A stretch of 64,000 nucleotides of DNA from Mallotus nudiflorus (lineage: Eukaryota > Streptophyta > Magnoliopsida > Malpighiales > Euphorbiaceae), in assembly GCA_947683625.1 (NCBI GenBank), contig CANTUR010000069.1, positions 1 to 64,000 on the forward strand, written 5' to 3'. How positions within the stretch are numbered: the first letter of the stretch is position 1; every line of letters begins with the position of its first letter. Both the position numbers and the translations under genes were made by a program. This document shows positions 1-11,958 of this stretch, piece after piece. The notes under the pieces were generated by a model, which was not told the origin of the DNA, ran no database searches, and saw nothing but the letters and a program-made list of their open reading frames with translations.

Positions 1-239
1 GCTAATATAAAGATATACATGACAACTTGAAAATCTTCTTTTATTTAAACATTTATTACAGATATTTATTAGGAAATTATATTTAAAGAAAATAATTAAT
101 TTTCCAAATACTATATATATATTCTTTTTAAAATATGGATATATATAAATACATTAAAAGTTCATTTGATAACTTTATTAAAAACATAACTTCCAAATAC
201 CAATTAATTAAACAACTATATAATAAAAGATAAAATATT

Positions 240-1960
240 AAAATGATGTTAATTAAACAATTTAGGTGGAAATTATTAGTAGAACCCTAAACCACAAATC
301 TAAAAACCAATTGGCTCTCTTATTTATCCAATAACTATTGGTTCTCAAGAGCTAAGCTTCCATTGAACTACCAACCGCAATCAGTCAATTATTCCAATAT
401 TTATTGGTGGTTTTCGAGAACTAAGCATCAATCGAGCCACCGGTCCTAGTAAATGTTTTACCAAAATATGCTCGAGAACTATACATCAACCAAGCTTCAT
501 AATTAAATTTCTCAACTAGGGCCTGACTCAAGAATCATTACATGTGTGCACATTGTCCTATTGACATCTATCAGGTAGCCCATTCTACCAGTCTTTTCCA
601 AAATCATTTAATATATTCATACTTATATTCAATATTTTTGAATAATAGTATGGATGGGAATAAAATCATTTTTTATTTTATCGATAACAATAATATTAAC
701 ATCAATAACGATAGTAACAAAAACAATAAATAAATAAATTTCATTAATAAGCAAATATAAATAATAAGCTCTAATATCAAAATCAATACTAGGCATGTGG
801 TAAACATCAAATTGTATTTCTTTTAAATAAATCACTTTTAATTTATCAGTAGATAACAACAATAAAAATAGTAATATGAAGATATTATCATAACAAGCAA
901 AGCAAAAATGACATTCCTAAATACCAAATAATGCTATATATATTCCGAATATAAAAAATATAGATTTTTAAATAAATTCATTTTCTTCTTATAGATGTTA
1001 TTAACCAAACTATTATATAATGCATAAATTCAACACACATTTCAAAATATTAACTTACAAGTAGAGCGAGTAAGCTGACATGTCCTTGTCTGCCTATTAC
1101 CCGATATATATGCTCCAGTATACTCTATAATAACAATATATATAATATAAATAATTATCAAATAAATTCCTAATAACTCTCAAAAATTCTAAAAATATAT
1201 AAAAATGATGGAATCATGGAAATTGACTTAGGCACACCCTAAATGATTAACTTGAGGCTTAAGAATTATCTCTGATCATTTAACTAACTTAAATAGAAAT
1301 TAACTAATTTCCACCACAACCTCTTCGAGATTTATTTCTCAAAATCAGTAAAGAATTAGACTATACTTTGTTTATGGAACTTGATCATTATAATTTATAC
1401 TATTTATTAAAAATAATTTCGTACATATCTTGGGTCGGTACTATTTATTCACCGGAGTTCAAGTGGGACCCATAGGATTCTCATCTAAAAACACAACACT
1501 CGACCAAAGAAATTATACCAAAATGTTCCTAACAATTAATAGACACACATAAAACGTCAGATAACACAAAATATGTACTAAATAAAGAAATCAAAAAATA
1601 AATTGAAATTAACAAAAAAATTAATAGAAAATAAAAACGGATGAGATCGAATACATGGTTGGTGGCTACGGGCTCCTGGTAACAATAGGAACACAAATGA
1701 AGTGACCGTTCTACTAGAAAATCGTTGGAATAGTGTAGAAATGAGGTAGAATGGCCGATTGGAAAATGGACATTTCTTGTAAAACAAACACTATCAAAGT
1801 GAAGAGGAGGATGAGATGAATTTATGGTTCGAATTTGGGGTTAATCAGAGATCGTTTGGGTGCTGAACGAAGGAAAAGAAACGTATTGGTATCAAAAGGA
1901 AATTTTCCACCTAAAATCGAAAAATCCTGATGCCTGGCTTTTCTCTTCACATTGTAGGAG
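240..1960 (-). repeat. Diverged Ty3/gypsy-type LTR fragment
   Basis: Blocks here resemble the solo LTR at 13288-16398 in the same orientation. The clearest are around 270-480 (paired 'gagaactaagcatca' segments, matching 'gagagctaaggcatc' near 13990) and 1045-1130 ('aacttacaagtagagcgag' matching 'aacttacaagatgagcgag' near 14334, followed in both by a 'ctccagtatactct'-type block). The similarity is patchy and both ends are unclear, so this may be a decayed or truncated LTR of the same broad family. No coding capacity was recognised. Confidence 0.45.
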
Positions 1961-2023
1961 CTTTTTTTCTCTTTTTATGGGCACTCTTGCCACGTGTCCT
2001 AACGTTATTAGCTTCTTTCTTTT

Positions 2024-2027
<4 letters not shown>

Positions 2028-2061
<34 letters not shown>
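2028..2061. repeat. (TAA)n microsatellite
   Basis: About eleven consecutive TAA units, directly visible. Confidence 0.95.
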
Positions 2062-2062
<1 letters not shown>

Positions 2063-2089
2063 TCAAATTATTACAGGCAAATACTTTTT

Positions 2090-2760
2090 TTTATGACGAA
2101 TTAATTTAATTTATCCTATTTCTATGTAGCAGGAAATTAGATGCAATAATTTTGGTGGAAATATTTACAATGACGAGAAGTCGTCAAATGATGAAATTAT
2201 CATGTGTCAACATTGAAAATTTTCAATGATTCAAATTTGTCATTATAACTTCATTTTATAAATCATGATTTTTTCAGTTGGCTATTGATTCTATTTGTGA
2301 CAATATATAAATTTAGTCAATAATAGTAGACAATTTAAATCAAATATGGTTTGTTATAATTTTGCACTTGTCGTTAAATATTTATATAATAATGATGAAA
2401 TTTAAATTCGTCATTGCAGCTTTGTTATTATAAACCACAATTTTGATTTGTAAGCTATTGCTTCCATTTGTGAAGATATACAAATTTTGTCAATAATAAT
2501 AAACAATTTAAATAAAACATGGTTTGTTACGATATTCTACTTGTCGTTAAATATCTTTATAATAATGATAAAAACTATTTTTTGTCATGTAATGGAACAT
2601 AAATATATAATGATGACTTATACATATATTGTGATAAATTAATATTGTCATAAAGTTTATGATTACTTGTATTCAATAAATTGATAATGTATATTTATTT
2701 TGTCATTAATGAGTAACATTAAGTCAAATTTGATGTCGTTTAAATATAAAAAAATATATT
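2090..2760. repeat. Repeat-like block with ~172-bp tandem dimer
   Basis: Two consecutive units of about 172 bp span roughly 2225-2400 and 2400-2572. Markers are 'tcattataac' at 2240 against 'tcattgcagc' at 2411, and 'cttgtcgttaaatat' at 2367 and 2540. Units carry short palindromic 'TGACGAATT / AATTCGTCA'-type words. Such words resemble subterminal repeats of some plant DNA transposons, but I found no convincing termini, so the class is open. Confidence 0.55.
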
Positions 2761-3861
2761 TACTATTTAAATTGGATATTGACATTTAAATTAGTAAATT
2801 AGACTGGATAGCTAATTAAAATACTAAAATTATGTAAAGGGAAATCAAATATACTTATAATTGACATTGACATTTAAATTAGTAGAATTGGACATTCCTT
2901 GATATATTATTTTCATATTATCAAGATATAGGTGAGCTTTAAGCTTCTTGAGTTTCTAATTTTTTTTTGAATTATTAATAATGTTAAAATTTTAATTGTT
3001 GAATTTTATATTATATATTAAGGTGCTTTTTTAAGTGAGATTGAGGTACGAATTAGAAGTTAATTATCACTAGTTTTTTTTTTTTGTTGAAAAAACTCCA
3101 ATTTTTGAGTCAATGAATGAAGCGAATTGCAGAAATTACAACTGCATTAGTACGGGACACGACCATGTGCCTGGTCATGTTCCTTCATTAGGGTACAAGC
3201 AGTGAAAAACACGGTCATTTACACGGCCATGTGTTTCAGATATTATAGTTTTTAATAGTAATCTACAAATTTTTATAGTCATACGTTCATGTGTTCAAAT
3301 ATTATAGACATCTACACGGCTATGTGTCTAGCCATGTTCAATAATTAAATATGAATATGAACAAGCTCGTTAATATCATTAAATTGAATAATTATTTCTT
3401 ATTTTTTTGAAAAATTATGTTTAAAAGATATTACGTTTGCATTAATTTTATATTTTCAAATTAACATTAAATTATTTATTTAGAGTTATCTCTAAAAATC
3501 TAAAAATACCATAATTTATTTCCATTTAAGAAAACCATTTAAAAAATATTATTATTTATTACAAAATTATTTCAGAACAAATCAAAATTTACTCTCATTT
3601 TATAATTTTAATATTGTTAAAATGAATTATATATTTATGAACAATCTCTCGGTAATATCATTAGATTGAATAAGCTCATTTAGCAAGTTTCGAGTACAAA
3701 TTTATGAGCAACCTCGTATAAAGAGTCTGTGAAGTACCTCATTTTAGTATTAATTGAGTATCATTCAATAACATATTATTACTTAAGTAGTCGTATTAAT
3801 TATCAAGTATCAATAATATTACTCTGTATTTTTTCAATATTAGAAAGCAATTTAGTAATTT
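2760..3861. other. Non-coding AT-rich stretch with 'cacggccatgtg' motifs
   Basis: No gene seen. Between about 3150 and 3345 there are several degenerate copies of a self-complementary 'acacggccatgtgt' word, a motif common in plant LTR-element sequence. The rest is AT-rich and unassigned. Confidence 0.4.
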
Positions 3862-4217
3862 TGGCCTTTTAGGTTAGTGTGTTTTCTAAGAAAATGCCTT
3901 TAGATTTTCCTCTATATTTCTCTCTAATGATGGGATTTAGAAAGACTAGAAAATCATAATATATATGACCTAGGGACCATGATCACCTTCATATAGATAA
4001 CTTTTTTGTTATCTTTTTATATTTCTGTTTCAACCTATCATTAAAATATAAATTACCCATTAGTCTCTACATATTAAAGGCTCCACACCCTCTAGATACA
4101 TTAAGGCCCAAATTATCCAAATCTAAATGATCACTTTTAATTGGGCTCACCTTATATGATAGTCTACAATACCTAATCATTCACATATAAGCCTAATGTT
4201 GGATTAAGGATCCAACA
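3862..4217 (-). repeat. 3' LTR of copia A, truncated
   Basis: Matches the 5' LTR pieces at 9520-9629 and 12810-13064 along its length ('ttctctctaatgatg', 'gatccaaca' end). On the minus strand it starts TGTTGGATCC just after the purine tract 'caagtgggaga' (complement of 4218-4229). The first ~130 bp of the plus-strand left side found at 9393-9520 are missing, so this LTR is truncated near 3862 and no target duplication can be seen. Confidence 0.85.
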
Positions 4218-4654
4218 ATCTCCCACTTGAGCTGTATGTGTAACTTTATAATTATGCATTGTAAAAAATAACTATATGAGCTCAATTTTACTATCATTAT
4301 TGAAATGTATCTATAACCAATTCGGTCCATCAATCATACCAACATAGGATTAAAGCAGCCTTTTGTTACATTTATTGTAACTCGACTTATCAATGGTCAC
4401 ATATGTCTATATACCTAAATGACATGGATCATGATGTGGATGTGTAGCATGGAAATTTCATGCAATGTGATATGAACATGCCTATTTCCAACTGGTCCAC
4501 CTTAAACTTTAGTGAGATCAAACCATATTGAAATCAAAATGTGAATAAACCAAAAAATTTATTTCTACAGAAAATAACCAAAATAATCGAAAACCTTAAA
4601 CTGAAATAACTAAAAAATGTTTATATCAAGAGCATTCAAAATAACAAACTCCCA

Positions 4655-6010
4655 CTAAAGCTCAATATCCTCAAATAACATGACACTTATACGAGTAATG
4701 TGCTCATAAAACGCTTTGGGTGGCACTCCCTTAGTAAGCGAATCCGTAATCATGAAGTTTGTCCCGATGTGCTTTATAGATAATTGTCCACTCTTAACTC
4801 TTTCCTTAACAACAAGGAACTTGATGTGGATATGCTTTGACTTTGTTGAGCTCCTGTTGTTATTGAAAAATAGAACTGCTAACTTATTATTATAAAATAA
4901 CTTGAGTAGTCTTTCAATACCATCCGCTATGCATAGTTTTATGACAAAATTCTGTAGCCATATTCCATGATTAGATGCCTTACAACATGCTATGAATTCT
5001 TCTGCCATAGTAAAAGAGGCTATAAGAGACTATTTATCACTGTTCCAAGAGATAACACCTCTAGCTAGCTGATATATATAACCCAATGTAGATTTCATAC
5101 TATCTTAGCATCTAGTAAAATCAGAGTCAGCATACCCAATGATCTTAAACTAATCTAACTTCCGATATATGAGCATGTAGTATTTTGTTCTCTATACGTA
5201 CCATAAGACCTATTTGACTGCCTTTCAATGGCTTACTATTGGATTATTTAAATATTTGCCTAGTATGCCAATGATGTACGCAATATCCGGAAGTGTATAA
5301 ACTTGAGCATACATTAGACTCCCTACTACTAATGCATAAGGAACCTTTTGCATTTAATTTTCCTTAAAATCATCTTAGGGCACTGTTTAAGACTAAACTT
5401 ATCTCCTTTAGCCATAGGGGGTATCACCTAGTTTATAATCATGCATGCCATATCTTTTGAGAACCTTTTCGACATAGCCCTTTTATGATAATCCAAGAAC
5501 ACCTCGAGGGCTCGGTGTATCTACTCCCATTGAACCTATGGTATATACAATCATAAACTAAATTCACCTTAAATCCAAATGAGATGATCACTTGATGAAA
5601 CTTGAAATACTATTGTTGAGATGCTTGCATAAGTCCATAGACGGATTTCTTAAGTTTGCAAACCATATTCTTTGGGTCTCCTTACTCAAATTTTTTTGGT
5701 TGTACCATGTGAATCATTTCATCAATATTTCCCTTAAGAAATGTTGTCTTCACATCCATTTGATGTAGCTCAAGATCAAAATATGCCACTAATGCCACTA
5801 TAATCCTAAAGAGTCTTTTGAAGAAACTAGAGAGAAAGTCTCTTTATAATCAATGCCTTCTTTTTGTGTAAAGCCCTTTGCAACAAGACGTGCCTTATAC
5901 CTCTCCACATTGCCTTTCAAATCCATCTTGGTTTTAAATATATATTTACAACCAATGAGTTTCGCACCTTCTGGCAATGAAATAAGATCACATACATCAT
6001 TTTCTTTCAT
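4655..6010 (-). pseudogene. Copia A reverse transcriptase / RNase H remnant
   Basis: The pol 3' half. At 5798-6010 the RT N-terminus is readable, with [13 protein letters not shown] and [19 protein letters not shown] motifs. It continues leftwards in shifted frames with stops. Near 5525 the reading jumps from a DCIYHRFNGS-type segment to a GVLGLS-type segment that normally lies well after the YVDD box, so the catalytic YVDD region appears deleted. At 4655-5008 the RNase H C-terminal part is open (ASNHGIWLQNF, STKSKHIHIKFLVVKER, DSLTKG). Non-functional. Confidence 0.85.
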
Positions 6011-6516
6011 GGAATTTATCTCCTAATTCATGGCATCAATCCACTTTTAAGAATTAAAAATTTCTATGGCTTGATGGAAGTTGATTGGATCATCTTCCAT
6101 CACTCTAATGTCAGCCTCACGTTCTTAAAGAAATACAATATAGTCATATGGTATTGTATTTCTTCTTTCTCTAGTAGATCTCCTTAATAACATAGGTTCT
6201 TGAGTTGGTAGAGTTTGTTCTTATGGAATACTTTCTTGAATGGGAGCTCCAAAATTTTCTTAGTGTGCTATGTCTTGAAAAAAGTCAAGAATAGAATTTT
6301 GATCAATGCCAATAACACATATAAGAATATCAACATATTCCTCTTAAAAGATAAAGTCGCTAACTCTATCTCCCCCCCCCATAAACTCAATATCCTTAAA
6401 GAATCGGGCATTTCCCAACTTAAAATATACTTAGTTATGGGATCATAAAACTTATACCCCTTGGATCTTTTAAAGTACCTAATAAAATAACAACTAATCA
6501 TCCTTGAGTCTAGTTT

Positions 6517-6936
6517 CTTTCATCAGGCTTGTAAAGCTTTGCCTTAGCTGGACATCCCTAAATATGTAGGTGCTTCAAACTAGGCTTTTTTCCAGTCTAA
6601 AGTATGTAAGGGGTTTTGCCAGTTGCTTTTATTAGAAGTCTATTAAGCATATATGCTACAGTCTTAAATGCTTCTCTCTAGAGTGCTTTTGGCAAGGTAA
6701 AATGAGAAATCATACTCCTCACCATGTCCTTAAGTGCCTTGTTTTATCTTTCAGCAACACCATTTATAATGGGTGAACCCAATATAGTGTATTGTGGGAC
6801 GATACCATATTCTTCTTGGAATTTAGCAAACGGTTCTGAACATTGTTCACTTGAACTATCATATTTACCGTATTGCATTTAACACAAGTCTCTATATTCT
6901 CCACTTAGAGATATGACCTAATCTCTTGTGCCATAA
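6517..6936 (-). pseudogene. Copia A pre-integrase and integrase remnant
   Basis: The GAG-pre-integrase motif LWHKRLGHISKWRI lies at 6895-6936. About 20 bp further on, the reading is already in the second half of the integrase core (YGIVPQYTILGSP, INGVAER, with the third catalytic Glu of D-D-E visible), followed by MVRSMISHF and LNRLLIKATGKTPY. The first half of the core, with both catalytic Asp residues, is therefore deleted. Several in-frame stops. Confidence 0.8.
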
Positions 6937-7350
6937 TGCAATTGAGTTTTCATTGATTATTTTTCTCTTTGCACCTTGTGTGCTTCATTGCAGGGATTTA
7001 ATAAATGATACATTTATATTAAGCATATAAAGATTATCATAACCAAAACAAAGAATTGGAATCAACCACATTTGAATCTTAAAACAAAGTAAATTTTCCA
7101 TTTTCAAATAGACAAAAATAACCAAATTTGTCCAAAATGAAAATAGAAATCAAATTTTGTCTTAAAAAAAAAATATAACAAATGTCTCATTAAGATCAAA
7201 TAAATTCTTATCTTTAACAATAATCTAAATTTTCCTTATTGCCTGAATTTAACCTTCTTACCATTGCCTATATAGATGTATCTTGCAGCATCACTTGGCT
7301 TCTGGTAACTTAGGCAACCCTTTCTTAGCACGCCATGCATGATAATGAGT

Positions 7351-8139
7351 GTAATGCTTCTTTATATGCCCTTCAACTCCACAGAAGAAACAACTATTTC
7401 CTTCTTATTCATTAGGTTTCTTTTGTTATTTCTTTTGAGGTGTTATATCTGCAGCTTCCTTATCCTTTATCCTTTTCTTTCCTTTACCTTTGCTGTTAGA
7501 GGTAAAAGACAAGTGATCATTGTCTATCTTATCTTACTTTAACCTTTCCTCTTCTTAGACATAATGTGAGATGAACTCATTTAAAGACCAAGTCTCTTTT
7601 TGACAATTATAGCTCACCTTAAACTGGCTTAATTGTGTTAGAAGAGATATTAAAACTAAATGAAATAGTAAGTCCTTAGAGAGTTCTAGCTTAAGTTCTT
7701 TCAACTTAGAAGCAAGATGAGACATTTCCATGATGTACTCTCTAACATTTCCTTTACCCTTATACGTTATTAAAATTATTTTTGTTAAGAGTGTACCAAT
7801 TTCAACCTTTTCATTCTTAACAAACCTCTTTTCAATATCTGTAAGGAACTCTTTAGTTATAGTTATCTTTTTTGACATTGTGCCCCTGAATGCTTCTAGA
7901 ATGGCCTTCTTCATGATCATTATACACATGTGATTTGATTTCTCCCACCTTTCTATATCCCTCTTTTCATCAGAGGGACTCTTATACGTAAAAGGTGGAG
8001 GAGAATCAACACTTAATGTAAGGTTAAGATCCATGACCCTGAGAATTATCAAAAGGTTCTCTTGCCATGACTTGAAGTTATTGCTATTTAGCACAAGAAT
8101 AGAGTTGATTTTAGTAGTGATATTAGCAGGAGTATTCAT
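7351..8139 (-). pseudogene. Copia A gag
   Basis: The longest open part of the element, 194 codons from the ATG at 8139, with a UBN2/DUF4219-type gag signature (LNSNNFKSWQENLL near the start, ERWEKSN, LSHLVLI-type helix region). After a stop near 7555 the zinc knuckle lies at 7351-7392 as CFFCGVEGHIKKHY: the two Cys and the His are present but the last Cys of CX2CX4HX4C has become Tyr. Gag packages element RNA in the cytoplasm in this family. This copy is broken at the knuckle and by upstream stops. Confidence 0.85.
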
Positions 8140-9377
8140 AGCTCAACAAAAAATAACCAACCAAAACAAGCTCGCATAAGTTCCAAAGTAATATCAATAA
8201 TAAATTCAAATAAAGGTAAATCTTATCTTAAGATACAAGATACTCCATTAATATTTTGTCTTTGGACAATGATATTAACTTGTAAGTGATATTTTAGTGT
8301 AATAATTAAACACTAACAACAAAAACATGCCAAAAAATAAATCTTCCTTTGGGCTGATTTATTATTCATATGTAAAATAGAATAATCATCACAAGTTTAT
8401 TACCACAAATGCACATGCAATTCTGTTAAATACTGACCTTTCTTTGGGTTGATCATTACTTACGTAAGTTATATGCACATAACCTTTTATTTATTAAAAT
8501 AAATTAACCTCAACAAGAGAGCTCACTTTGGCAAGATGTTGTTTCAATTAATTTATCTTAAAAAATATATATAACCATACCAATATTTGAATTTAAAATT
8601 ATATCCAAAATTCCTTAATTGCATAAATTGCACAAAAAAATTTCCTTTATTGCATTATTGTAATTTTTTTTAAAATCAACCAAAACTATAAATACTTAAA
8701 TAGATATTGTATGCTAAATGAAAAACCAAAATCATATACATTGCAAGCCAAAGAAAAGACTGAAAATTCATTTTGAATCCAATATTAAACCAACAGTACA
8801 TGATTGCAAACCAACCAAATATAAAATAGAAGATGGAGCTGAATCCATATGCGTCAATATATATGTATCAAGATAAAAGGCTAAAAATTGCATCCAATAT
8901 CCATGTATGTATATCCATACACACTAGCCATTAACTAAAAATCATAGAAGCAAAACAACAATAAAAAATTGGCAAATGGTACCAAAAGTAACCACATGCC
9001 ATCATTTAATTCATTAAAATATGCCCATAGATACATATATACATGATGCCCAATAAACAAAGGAAAAGCAAATTAATTAAGCCAAAGTCACAACATTAAC
9101 CAACGATTTTTTTTAATAAACCTCAAAACACATGCTGATAGTTCATAGCATACAACATAAAGCCAAAAGACCGAAAAATGACATTAACACCAAAGTAACT
9201 GTAGGAAGGAAAAAAAAGAAAAAAATATATAAAATCATGTACCGTAGGCTTTTAAATCCAACAAAATAGTTAATTTTTTTAATTGAATCGTAAATCATCA
9301 AAATTATGAAATTGTCTATATCCAAATATCAAATTCACCAAATAACAATAACATATTCCTAACGATTTAACATGAAC
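8140..9377 (-). other. Copia A untranslated leader
   Basis: Lies between primer site and gag ATG on the minus strand. AT-rich, no supported coding. Over 1.2 kb is long for a copia leader, so part may be unrelated inserted sequence, but I see no insertion boundary. Confidence 0.5.
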
Positions 9378-9392
9378 AGCTCTGATATCATT
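9378..9392 (-). other. Primer binding site of copia A
   Basis: Minus strand reads AATGATATCAGAGCT directly after the LTR end, close to the tRNA-iMet complement TGGTATCAGAGC used by most plant copia elements. Confidence 0.85.
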
Positions 9393-9629
9393 TGTTGGGA
9401 AAATTTCCTAAATTAAATTAAAATCCTAAAACTTAATCTCATGTTAAATCAATAGAAATCATAACACATATAGTAGCAAAAGTGGACTTGAATCCATGAT
9501 TAATCCCTTAGAGTCATGCGGCTAGCCTTATAGGTCAGTACATTTTCTAAGTGAATACCTTTAGGTTTTCTCCATGTGTTTCTCTCTAATGATGAGATTT
9601 AGAAAGAACATGAAATTATAATACATATG
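9393..9629 (-). repeat. 5' LTR of copia A, part 1
   Basis: Plus-strand left part of the 5' LTR, starting TGTTGGG next to the primer site. It stops at 9629 where the TA...TA element is inserted. Continues at 12810. Confidence 0.85.
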
Positions 9630-10459
9630 TAATATGAACCTTAAAAGGGATTAAAGGTGCAAACATAGAGCTGAATATGAAGAATTCAAGCTAATTAGCT
9701 TAATTTCCTATTTTGAAATTAATTAGCTTGATATGGATGAATTTTAAGTTATTTTCCTATTTTGGAGTCAATAAGGAAGATTCTAGAAGATGTGAGAAGA
9801 TTCAAGAATATACTAAGTCAAAGTCAATAAGTCAACTAGTCAAAGTCAAAGAATTAATAAGTCAAGGTCAATGGTCAATATCCTACATGACATATGACAT
9901 GGCATGCTTCAATGCTTAGTTGTCATGAGTTGTCATTTTGCTTAGTTGTAATGAGTTGTCAATTTTGACTTTTCAAAGATGAGTTATCGTAAGTTGTCAA
10001 TTTTGACTTCTTAAAAATGAGTTGTCATTATTGTCCAATTTTTGAAGGAAACTTCATTAATTAAGGATTTTCCTTTATAGGAGTCTTTAGGAATAAGTAA
10101 GAAACCTTTTCCTTTAAGGATTAGGTTGTTTACTTGCCTATATAAGGGCTAAACATATGTAGAATGAATTTGGATGTATTATTTGATAATTTTAATAAAT
10201 TAAGTGAGGTTTTTCCTTAACTTTGTTCTTTTGAAACTTTTCAAGTTTACTTGAATTGTTTCACATATACCATTCATTACAATTGCTAGCTGAGACTTAG
10301 AATTGTGTGACTGTTCATCTTTTGATAGATAAGTATCTTGCTTCAATTTAATAAGTAAGGGTTTTAGCTTCATTAACATAACCTATCCTTGATGATCCTT
10401 GGGCTAATATTCAAACTTGGATGTGAGTTCTATCTTTATTATAAGTAGGGTTTGTATTA
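9630..10459 (+). repeat. 5' LTR of gag-only element
   Basis: 830 bp, starts TAATATGAACC, ends GGGTTTGTATTA (diverged from GGTTCATATTA). Contains a run of 'aagtcaa' words at about 9812-9875. Confidence 0.9.
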
Positions 10460-10476
10460 GTTTGGTATTAGAGCCA
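10460..10476 (+). other. Primer binding site of gag-only element
   Basis: TTTGGTATTAGAGCCA immediately follows LTR1, resembling the TGGTATCAGAGCC tRNA-Met complement with a few changes. Confidence 0.75.
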
Positions 10477-10684
10477 AACTTCAAGGTTTGGTTACGTATC
10501 CTTTAATTTTCATGTATTATCTCTTCTTTTTTTCTTCTTAATTCTTCATATATTAAAAAATAATAAATTTTTTTTCGAGTTAAACCTGAGAGCATTTACA
10601 TCCTTGATTGTAAACACGTGAGGGAGTGCTTTGTGAGGATTTCTTTACTATTTTTTTTCTAAATTATCTTTAAATGTGGTCATT

Positions 10685-11446
10685 ATGGATATGCCTTCTT
10701 TTCTTGTTGGGGATGATCCTTATGTTTACTTGAAATGGGTGCAACAAATGGAGGAGATATTTGATTTTCTTAAGATAAGTGATTTTAAAAAGTGCAAACT
10801 TGCTTTTGATAAATTTTGGGTCATGCTACTATATGGTGGGAAGATTTGATGGCAAATGAGGTTAAAATTTTGGATTTAATAAAAAGGTTAATGACTAGAT
10901 ATTTCATTCCTCATACTATTAGGAATAAATTCTATCTTAAATTGGAAAGACTTAAACAAGGGGATGTATTAATTGTTGATGATTATGCTAAAAAATTTAA
11001 TTTTTTTATAATTACAAGTGATTTAGGTGAATTTGAAGGGCCAAAAATTGCAAGATTCATAAGCAGGCTTATGAGTGAAATTAGACAAGATCTTATGTTT
11101 GTGGTACAATTGCAACTTATTTTGTCTTTGAATGATGTGATTACACTTGCTTTGGAGAGAGAGATAGTTGGAGTAATAAGGTTGATAGTAAGAGTGGTGC
11201 TAATGTTAAAATAGCATTGAGTGATCATGAGAAGAAGCATAAGGATAAATTTTATGATCAAACTAATAAAGTAGAGGAGAGCATTAATTATAAAGAGAAG
11301 TGTGAAAGAGAAGATGTTATATGTAAGGAGATCAAAATAGAGTGTGAATCCAAAAATAATAAAATTGTTGAAGTAATTGAAGCTAATAAGGAGTGTTTAC
11401 AAAGTTTTGAGCAATCTAGTGAAGTTGTACTAGGATTAACTACTTA
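10685..11446 (+). pseudogene. Gypsy-type gag of the gag-only element
   Basis: Starts at ATG 10685 (MDMPSFLVGDDPYVYLKWV), shifts frame near 10815, then runs as 10816-11214: ATIWWEDL, MTRYFIPHTIRNKFYLKLERL, YAKKFNF and IARFISRLMSEIRQDL. This is the order of the Retrotrans_gag domain of plant Ty3/gypsy elements. A second shift near 11215 leads into a Lys/Glu-rich tail (11217-11446). A later segment (11450-11880) has short coding-like stretches with stops. No zinc knuckle was found. Gag could be supplied in trans by an autonomous relative; that is inference. Confidence 0.8.
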
Positions 11447-11945
11447 GAAAGTCACTAAAAGTACATCTTTTGATTATGAAGAGTGCATGCATCATGAAGA
11501 GGATAATCGAGAAGTTTGTACACAAAAGAAGGAGGAGGAGGATAAAGAGCTAGTTATTTATCATGATTATGCTAAGAAATTTAATATTTTTTTTCCTAGT
11601 GTTTTGAAATTTGCTTTATAGACTTCTACACCATACAAAGATCCATTTGATGATGTTATTGAAGTTCCTTATGTCCATAATACAATCTATGGAGTCTTTG
11701 TTTGTAGTAAGAAAAACTTGAGATATTCATGTTTTAAGTTTAAAAGGAAGCAACATAAATACAATCCTTACAAGTTCATGGAAAAAAGTTCTATGTTCGA
11801 TCAGTTCAAGTTATATTGAAACTACTTCTGTGAATTTTTACTTCAAAGGAGAGGCTTTCAATAAAGGTGTTTATATTTGACCCAAGAGGATTTATGAATT
11901 TATCAACTTTATAAGATGACTATAATTCGAGGGCAAATCATCTTC

Positions 11946-11958
11946 AAGAGGGAGGGAA
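11946..11958 (+). other. Polypurine tract
   Basis: AAGAGGGAGGGAA abuts the start of LTR2. Confidence 0.8.

Noticed and set aside
10983..11261. 92-codon minus-strand frame
   Set aside because: Antisense of the gag coding region of the gag-only element.
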